Positions 57,187-64,000 of a stretch of DNA of 64,000 bases are shown here, in pieces. How positions within the stretch are numbered: position 1 is the stretch's first letter; every line of letters starts with the position of its first letter. Location: positions 1 to 64,000 of the forward strand of contig JANBPK010000754.1 in assembly GCA_027579435.1 (NCBI GenBank). Direction: 5' to 3'. Both the position numbers and the translations under genes were made by a program. The notes beneath the pieces were generated by a model, which searched no databases, had not been told where the DNA came from, and was given only the letters and a program-made list of their open reading frames with translations. Source of the DNA: Candolleomyces eurysporus. Taxonomy: Eukaryota; Basidiomycota; Agaricomycetes; Agaricales; Psathyrellaceae.

Positions 57187-58740
57187 GCCTTCCCTTGCTG
57201 CTTTTCGTACTTCGCCCTCTCGACTGCTGCTATCCTTTTTGGAGGTTTTGGCGCGGATAGAATCAGTTTCGGATATGGAGGCGATTTGGGCAGGAGTAAA
57301 GCGTTGCCGAGAGCGAGGGATGAAGAGGTATAAGAATGAGTGCCTGCCTTGGACTGTCGTGTACAGTTTTAGAGCGGCGTCGTCGATATCGGAGACTAAG
57401 GATTTGGAAGGGAGTTTCGTGTCCTTTAAGGATTAACAGACTAGGAGACAGCTTGGACGGTTTGATTCTCACTCGGTAATGTCGAGAGCCGTGAATAGAA
57501 TAACACGTCCTGGACACATTCACTCGATGTGGAGTTTGAGGAATTCGAGAATCTGTTCCGGTCTTTGGCAGTACTATATGCGAGGAATTTGTGCACGACC
57601 CTGCTTCCATCTTTGGTGTGGACCATATCGGCGAGAACGTCCTGGCATCTGTACACACATACACGTCAGCAGGGAGATATAGGGACCAGGTAATGGTAAC
57701 GCACATTTTGAAAATCTCTCGATGCAGACCGCTGGGTGGGTTCAAGTACTCCAAAAGTGCTCGGTGGACGATTGCATGGGTAATAGTTGCCTGAATGAAA
57801 AGGGTTGCCTCCCTGCCATAGAACTCGCGCAGAAGGATCGAATGTTCGTATGCGTTTGCGTAGAGCTCGAGAGCGTCTGCAAGGACAGAGGTTGCCTCGC
57901 AATGTAGGAGTTACCGTAGAACTTTGGGTTTGAATTCGAGCGGCATGGATCGACGATGGGTAGGGCAGAAGCGGATGAGCTTTGTTACAAGGAACTGTAC
58001 GAGCAGTCAATATTCGTATGAAAGAGTAAAAACAAGATCTAGCTCACCTTGGAATATTTGTTCCGCGCCAACTCCCTAAATTTGCTCTTGAGCTTCGAGG
58101 CCACCTCGTTGCTATCCTTCCGCCCACCATATTTCACGATCATCTGAATGATTGAATTCGCATCGTGTTTGAAGACAATATCCTTGACCTTCCCTCTGAT
58201 AACAGACATGAGGTCCGTGACGTGCTTCTGGCGTTCAGCTGTGGGTATGCTTTTTGCGCGAGCGAGAGACCGGACTCGTTTGGCTTCTAATAGCAAATCT
58301 GAGTGTAGTTTCGCTGCTCTTCGTTGCTCATACAAGGATTTTTGAGCTTTATGTGACTCCTTTGCGGCTATTTAAAGCCATTACAATACATCTGAGATAC
58401 GTAGAGTTAATAGACAACGTACCATCAGGATTTGAAACCTGACCGGTTGTCGGTGTTGACTCTATGCCTCCATCCTCCATCTCAACGCCCGAACACACGT
58501 CTTCATCATCGTCACGCTCCAATGCATCTCTCTCAGAGTTTCTAAAGCTGCTTTCGGTATCCAGAACAGCAGTTACAGGCCGACTTCGCTTTTTCTCCGT
58601 CGATTTTGCGGTACCATTGCTTTTCAGGTGCGGTTTTTTTTTTTTGATTTAGGAGAAGTCAGGACGAGAACAAGGAGGATAGCTTGGACATGTCTCCAGC
58701 GAGATTTCGCAAACCGTTTGCGATCAATTTGATGGGCAGT
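57187..58740 (-). pseudogene. truncated PUF6 copy, unit 4
   Basis: Same junction. Keeps in-frame YLFIPRSRQRFTPAQIA and SKKDSSSRE. Also keeps the exon starting after TTTAAATAG: AKESHKAQKSLYEQRRAAKL, which lacks the TAG seen at 28918. Deletions elsewhere, for example between the NPDKG and LFTL exons. Confidence 0.75.
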
Positions 58741-58789
58741 CTTGTTCGCACGGTTGCCATCCATTCACGGCTCTAGAGGGCAGGGGTGA

Positions 58790-59627
58790 CGATGTCGACT
58801 CTTCCACTGTATCCACATTAGAAGATCTTTCATGTGAGTATAGTAATACCTGGGCATAAATACTGAAGATATACTAAAGAGCTCTATAGGCCACCGAAAG
58901 GCGGAAACATGGTGCAGCAACGCTCTAAGGACCGGTGGGTTTATAATTGGCATCGTTGGACGAACTATCTGACATATGACCATGTTCTCAGTCTCCAGCC
59001 GAGCAGCTATATGTCTCCATTACCCCGGGCCATTCAAGAACCTCTACTACAACAAGAAGGTCAACAGACGAGCTAAGAATCTCAAGAGCGTTCTGGGGCA
59101 GAACAGGAAAAGGATAGGCTGAAGAGGTAGGCATTAAGAATGTCCAAAGCCAAAAAGGCTGCTATGGGAATGATAGGCGTCGATGGAGACGATGAAGATG
59201 AAGAACCTAATTGTACGATCTCGCCCATTCGTTATGCACAAGCCAGTCCTAATGTCCTGTTTGATTTGTTTAGACTCGTCTATCGAGGCGCCTCCCTCTG
59301 TCTGGCCTCCACGGCACTACTGCGAGTTTACGGGACTAGGGGTGACATCATTCAAGTCATACTCATTCACGCGTCTCAAAGGCACTGTGCACTGACCCTG
59401 CAACTGGTCTACGCTACCACAAGAGTGTTTACGAGATCATTCAGGGATTGGTGAGTGGCTATTTTCCCTCCATCGCCTCGCGTAGGCTGACGTATCGCTG
59501 TTATTAGAGTCCAAGCATGGTGAAAGATTACCTATCAGGTTGGTAGTTGGACCTGTCACAAAGATTTTCAGACTCTCACTTGCAAGCCTTTCCATTAGCC
59601 CGTGGTGTCAATCCGATCGTGAAATAG
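58790..59627 (+). pseudogene. IES6 copy, unit 4 (longest)
   Basis: Runs to the stop (RGVNPIVK*, 59625-59627) and keeps SSIEAPPSVWPPRHYCEFTG and SPSMVKDYLSG. It has a TAG in place of EA (LKR*ALRMSKAKK), a broken second exon and a frameshift at the TDPATGLRY exon. Confidence 0.75.
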
Positions 59628-60302
59628 AATGGATCATGGTTGGGTATCCGTACGGATACCATCTCCATTTCTCGAATTTACAGTACTTCCCTCTGACATG
59701 ACCTTGACAGATAATCAATGGTAAGGCGGGGAGGTGTGCACCGCTATTTTAGTTGAAAACGCCAATTTAGGTGGGATGATTCCAGGTAGCCAGTACAGAT
59801 TGACGTGGTTGCAGCTGAGGTTGATGGAAACGCCATAGCCTTTTATTCCACGCGAAGCTGCAGGGTCATCGATCACCAGCGCACTAAGGCCTAAGGCCTC
59901 ACAGAGAGGCTTTCACCGCCCGACAGGCACCCTGATCTTGACGTACTTTGAATGTTTCGGGCAATCTTCCAGGCATTTTTTGCGCTCTTGGGCCGCAGCA
60001 GTTGTATCTCTCGTACAGCCGACGGGTAGGCTATTTGAATACATTGTCAAAGCTTTCGCGTATTGACCAGTCTGTTAATATAACAGCCGAATCTCTGCCA
60101 CTGTACTTCGTTGACTAAAATCAACAGATGTTTTTGGGTTGTTCAGGTTGTGAGGCAACGATATGGAATTCGTTACGCTTTCCCTGAGCCTGGTTTGACG
60201 TCCTTTCACAGCTTTTATGCGGTGCTGAACGACAGGCGCAGCTTCATCTGCTGAAGAGCAAGATTCGAAGGATAGAATACTCAGTTAACAGCACCTCTCA
60301 TC
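59628..60302. other. conserved upstream region of a plus-strand membrane gene
   Basis: No gene. Starts with an 18-bp perfect palindrome (59643-59660). Shares blocks with 45111-45690 and 53256-53718. Confidence 0.55.
59643..59660. repeat. 18-bp perfect palindrome
   Basis: GGTATCCGTACGGATACC, just past the IES6 duplicate's stop. The unit 3 counterpart (about 53257, GGTATCTGTACGGACC) is decayed. Confidence 0.7.
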
Positions 60303-60312
60303 CCTATAACTA
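60303..60312 (+). promoter_or_regulatory. TATA-like box, plus-strand membrane gene
   Basis: CCTATAACTA then CCTGCTGGAG, 56 nt before ATG 60359, as for copy 3. Confidence 0.6.
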
Positions 60313-60358
60313 CCTGCTGGAGGGCCTCCTGCTAGGTACGCGTTTCACCATTTGCACG

Positions 60359-62289
60359 ATGCGTAAGTAATGCTACCTCCTCACGTTAAGTTGATCCTTA
60401 CCAGACTAAACATAGATTACAGGTTTCTGGCCTTCGTCGTCATATCCCTATCTATTTCCGGTCTGAATGCTACAGATTTTACTAAATGCCTCGAACGAGT
60501 CCGAAACGGAGAGGCTGGTACAGGCAAAATTGGCGCGACCGACAACCACGGGAACGTATTAGAAGATATCGGAAAAGCCACCGGTCTGACCTACGGACTG
60601 TGCGTCAGGGAATGCGGTTCGGGGCAGCAGCCTTTCCAGTGGACGATATTCTCTCAACAATTCAGCTCGTGGCTTCTGCCATGGCTTGCGCTGGTTTCAC
60701 AGCTTCCCTTTGGACCCAAGGACAAGCTCGATAACCTCGAGTCTGTGCTTCTCACCGTTGGTTCACCGATGCTGGCAGCCTATTCACTCGCCCTTACCGT
60801 GCTCAACGGCCGGTGGATCGCTCGACGATTCTCGAAGCACAATTACCCCAACATTCGGAACGCGGTTCGGGTACTCAGCAGCCTACAGCAAGCACCTCTC
60901 CGAGTGACCAACGAAGACGCTCTCCTCGCCTCATTGATTGTCCTTCCACATAATGACGAATGGTGGAGAGAGCTGATCGAATGGCTGGCCTATCCACATA
61001 CGTGGTCCATCTCCGCCGTCACATCCATCGCATGGGTCGTCACCGCGTACATCTTCACTGTCATCGACTCATTCATGGGAGACCTCACCACAACAATCAA
61101 CTCCCACGGCCAAGGCAGTGTGGGCTCGCTCTGGATATGGCTCCTCCCCATTGTCATTGGGTGGCTTCAGCTGTCACCCAAATGCGACGAGGTCAGGGTG
61201 CGCAGTGCCGTCGAGAGGGCGAACAAGATCGCCCACGTCGCGACGGATACCCACCCGGTTTTGGTCCAGGAGCATAGTACGGAGCAGAGGGCGATCTACC
61301 TAGCTTTTAGCGAAGGTGATGAAGACGACGATGTGCTTCGCCGTGATGAGAGGGTGACAGCACCCATATACAACTACGCTCGATTCTTATCATGGGTGCA
61401 GGCGGTGGAGAGGGTATCGAGGACCTTTGAAGTTGTGTCAGGTCATTATCGCCGCCACGAATCTGTTGACCCTGATATTACTTGGGTGACAACGGCTGAT
61501 AGAAGTAGTGGCCATTGGTCGAAGCCTCACGAACGAAACAGGGTGGGTAGTGCGTCTCAAGTGGCGAAATACTGCCTTAGTCCTGCAGGTGGTACCACCA
61601 CTAGAAGCAGATGGGGACCTGATATCTTCTCCCGGATTGCTATAGCCTCGGCATTGGCATTTCTACTGCAATGGGGGACAGTAGGTGCAGCATTTTCATC
61701 TGTATACCTCACTCCGACTACAGGTGAGTCAATATCCACTCTTGTCTATGTTTCAGCACTGATGGGTTGGACAATGACAGGTCTAGGCTGCCGGTCAGCC
61801 TCATATCTCTTATACGGGGCACTCTCCACCATCATCTGGCTGATGCTTCTCGCCTCAAGTTTTCTAACGCACTACGTCTCGACTTCACAGTATCATCGAA
61901 CTAAGTCTCCCAGACGATCTAAAGGAACCCGTAGCCGCTCCTGTCACCAAATCTTTTCGAGCTCACATCGGTACTCAGTCCCTCGACAACTCGCCATCGG
62001 TCTTCGGCGTCTAGCAAAGCTCCTTGCGACACTCAACGCTATCTGGATCATAGTCACCTGCGTCTTCCAATTCGGAAGCTTCTTTGATCGGTGTTACTGC
62101 AACAGCAGCGTTTTCGGTAGAGGGAAATCTGCGTTCAATGTTATCAAACTGACGCCGGAAGATGTACCCCCGATGAAGAATGCTTGGATCCGAGGGGTTT
62201 GTTTGGCCGGAGGGACAGCAGTTTTATTCGTAGGGTTTGTTAATGTGTTTATCGATCCGCCGCTTCCTGACTCAGAGGAGAGAGGCTAG
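60359..62289 (+). CDS. polytopic membrane protein, array copy 6 (plus, intact)
   Basis: ATGC (60359-60362), 53-nt intron GTAAGT...CATAG to 60415, exon 2 60416-61723, 57-nt intron 61724-61780 (GTGAGTC...GACAG), exon 3 to 62289: 606 residues with no break, the reference copy. Signal or anchor YRFLAFVVISLSISGLNA, Cys domain CLERVRNGEAGTGKIGATD to LCVRECGSGQQPF, eight predicted helices, acidic loop EGDEDDDVLRRDE, motif CYCNSSVFGRGKSAFNV before the last helix, tail PPLPDSEERG. Residues between helices 4 and 5 form a long hydrophilic domain with APIYNYARFL and WSKPHERNRVG. Function unknown; a secretory-pathway or plasma-membrane location is inferred from the signal peptide. Very close to copy 3. 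Confidence 0.85.
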
Positions 62290-62577
62290 AGAGCGGTACT
62301 TTCTTTACTGTAATAAAAAAAGAAATTTTTGTAGATCGAGACATGATTTGGAGATTGAGTCAGGTTTTATAGATTATAATGGGTGTACCTATTAGTACAG
62401 AATTGCGACTGTGAGGTCCCTAATTACACTCGCAGTTCGCTGCGGCGAATAACTATATTACATGATCATACGATATAAGGTTCACTCGGTGCCTTCCATG
62501 CACCTCGACCATACGGTTCTCAATCCCACAGAGCCACGAACGTAATCAACGTGCGCCCGCTCAATAGTCTTCACCTT
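62290..62577. other. convergent-pair spacer, 288 bp
   Basis: As in the other pairs, with a local insertion TAATAAAAAAAGAAATTTTTG near 62311. Confidence 0.6.
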
Positions 62578-64000
62578 TCAGCTTTCGGGAAGTGGCGGGT
62601 CAATAAACACATTAACGAACCCCACAAACAGAAACGCAGTCCCTCCCGCCAAACAAACACCGCCAACCCAAGCATTCTTCATCGGCCCTGTGTTTAAGGC
62701 TTCCCAATTTATGATATTGTACGCACCACTGCCTCGACCGAATACGCTACTGTTGCAGTAGCACCTGTCAAAGAAGTTGCCGAATTGGAAGAGGCAAGCG
62801 GTGAGGATCCAGAGTGCATTGACAGTTGCGACAAGTTTGGCTAGACGCCGCAGGAAGATGGCCAAGTGCCGGGCGATGGACAGGTGCAAGGGATACGAGC
62901 GTCCTCCATGGTATCGCTGGAGATTCAGGGGCCTGATTCCAGTATAGGCTGATGATGGTGAAGACGTAGCAACGTAGTGCACCAGGAGGCTTGAAATGAG
63001 GAGAAGGAGCCAGACGATGGTCGAGAGAGCGCCGAACAAGAGGTATGATGCTGAACGACAGCCTAAACCTGCAGGGCAATGCGTGAGCCCTTCGATAATG
63101 ACTCAAAGTAGGAAGGAAAAAAGCCGTGCTCACCCGTGGTTGGTGTAAAATATACAACTATAAAGGCTGCGCCAACCGTGCCCCATTGAAGCATGAACGC
63201 CAAAGCCGAGGCTATAGCAATCCTCGAGAAAACGTTCGGGCCCCACTTACTCCTGAAGTCGGCGTGTCGATAATGGGGATCAAACTGGCAATACCTAGCC
63301 ACTTGCGACACATTCCCTACCCTATTCCTGTCATGCGGCTTCGACAAAGAATCCCCGATTCTATCGCCCATAGTGATCCATCCAATCATAGGATCCACCG
63401 AATCATGGTAATGGTAACGCTCCGACACCACCCCAAACGTCTCGGACACCTTTTCCACAGCCTGGACCCAGGGTAAGAAGCGTGCATAATTATAGATAGG
63501 CGCCGTAACCCCCTCATCACGTCTCAACGTATGGTCAACCTCATCCTCTTCTCCAAAGGCGAGGTGAATCGCCCTCTCCTCCGTAAGCTCCTTGACCAAC
63601 ACAGGGTGCGCATCCGTCGCTGCATACGCGATCTTATTTGCTTTCTCCACCGCACTCCTCACCCTCTCCTCGTCGCATTTCGGTGAAATCTGCAACCAAC
63701 CAATGACGATAGGGAGGAGCCATAGCCAAAGCGAGCCTACACCCTGCCCATTGGCGTTAATAGCCTCGGCCAAGTCGCCCGTAAACGAGTCGATGACGGT
63801 GAAGATGTACGCAATCACGACCCATGCAATGGATGTGACAGCTGAAATGGACCACGTGTGGGGGTACGCCAGCCATTCGATCAGCTCCTTCCACCACGGA
63901 TCGTTCTGGGGAAGGACGATCAACGAGGCGAGCAGAGCCCCCTCGTTCGTAACTCGGAGAGGTGCTTGTTGTAGACTGCTGAGGACACGAATGGCGTTCT
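62578..64000 (-). CDS. polytopic membrane protein, array copy 7, cut by window end
   Basis: Minus-strand subfamily member whose 5' part lies beyond 64000. Visible from SLQQAPLRVTNEGALLASLI through the helices to PPLPES at 62578. The second intron (about 63066-63135, GTGAGCAC...CTGCAG) contains a stop in frame and is clearly spliced. No break in the exons seen. Confidence 0.8.

Larger units (their letters stand above)
34972..64000. repeat. tandem segmental duplication array
   Basis: Four repeats of the order membrane gene (-), monooxygenase 3' fragment (-), PUF6 fragment (-), IES6 fragment (+), membrane gene (+), plus a fifth minus-strand membrane gene cut by the window end. The stops of the minus-strand genes lie at 35229, 40772, 47981, 54055 and 62578, so units are about 5.5, 7.2, 6.1 and 8.5 kb, differing by internal deletions. 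The PUF6-IES6 part derives from the segment equivalent to 27547-30371. Confidence 0.85.

Overview
The window looks like nuclear DNA of an agaricomycete fungus. Genes are broken by many short (about 50-75 nt) GT..AG introns with CTAAC/CTGAC branch points, and the gene families are typical of mushrooms and their relatives: DUF6533-type membrane proteins, a NACHT STAND ATPase, a TPR-CHAT protein, an I66 serine-protease inhibitor and a class E P450. A Rhizoctonia/Ceratobasidiaceae-like source is my guess from family content only. No rRNA, tRNA or CRISPR was recognised. Eleven single N bases, mostly beside homopolymers, break several reading frames and look like assembly marks.

Left part (1-24 kb), accessory DNA: a degenerate minisatellite; a complete three-exon I66 inhibitor gene (minus); a DUF6533 gene broken by a short hairpin element (about 4.2-5.2 kb); a NACHT ATPase (6.0-8.3 kb, minus); decayed DUF6533 3' ends; then a DUF6533 gene whose two halves (11.6-12.36 kb and 20.04-20.97 kb) are separated by a 7,685-bp CACTA-class DNA transposon. 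The transposon has CACTA...TAGTG ends, 23-bp inverted termini and a TCT target duplication. It carries a transposase with a premature stop, a coiled-coil accessory gene and a repeat-protein gene. An apparently intact DUF6533 gene follows on the minus strand (21.2-23.0 kb).

Middle part (24.7-34.5 kb): a complete cytochrome P450, then a PUF6-like gene (minus) divergent from an INO80-complex IES6/INO80C-like gene (plus), and a TPR-CHAT protease-like gene (plus).

Right part (about 35-64 kb): a tandem segmental-duplication array. Each unit reads: minus-strand gene for an about 600-residue polytopic membrane protein, 3' fragment of a flavin monooxygenase gene (minus), truncated PUF6 copy (minus), IES6 copy (plus), plus-strand gene for the same membrane-protein family. 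The next unit starts about 290 bp on, so the membrane genes form convergent pairs. The PUF6, IES6 and monooxygenase copies are all broken. Five minus-strand membrane genes (one cut by the window end) and two plus-strand ones keep long reading frames; two other plus-strand copies are deletion remnants. Every copy whose start can be seen begins with the same 4-nt first exon. The most unusual feature is this array: an uncharacterised membrane-protein family being multiplied and kept open while its passenger genes decay, beside a CHAT protease-like gene.
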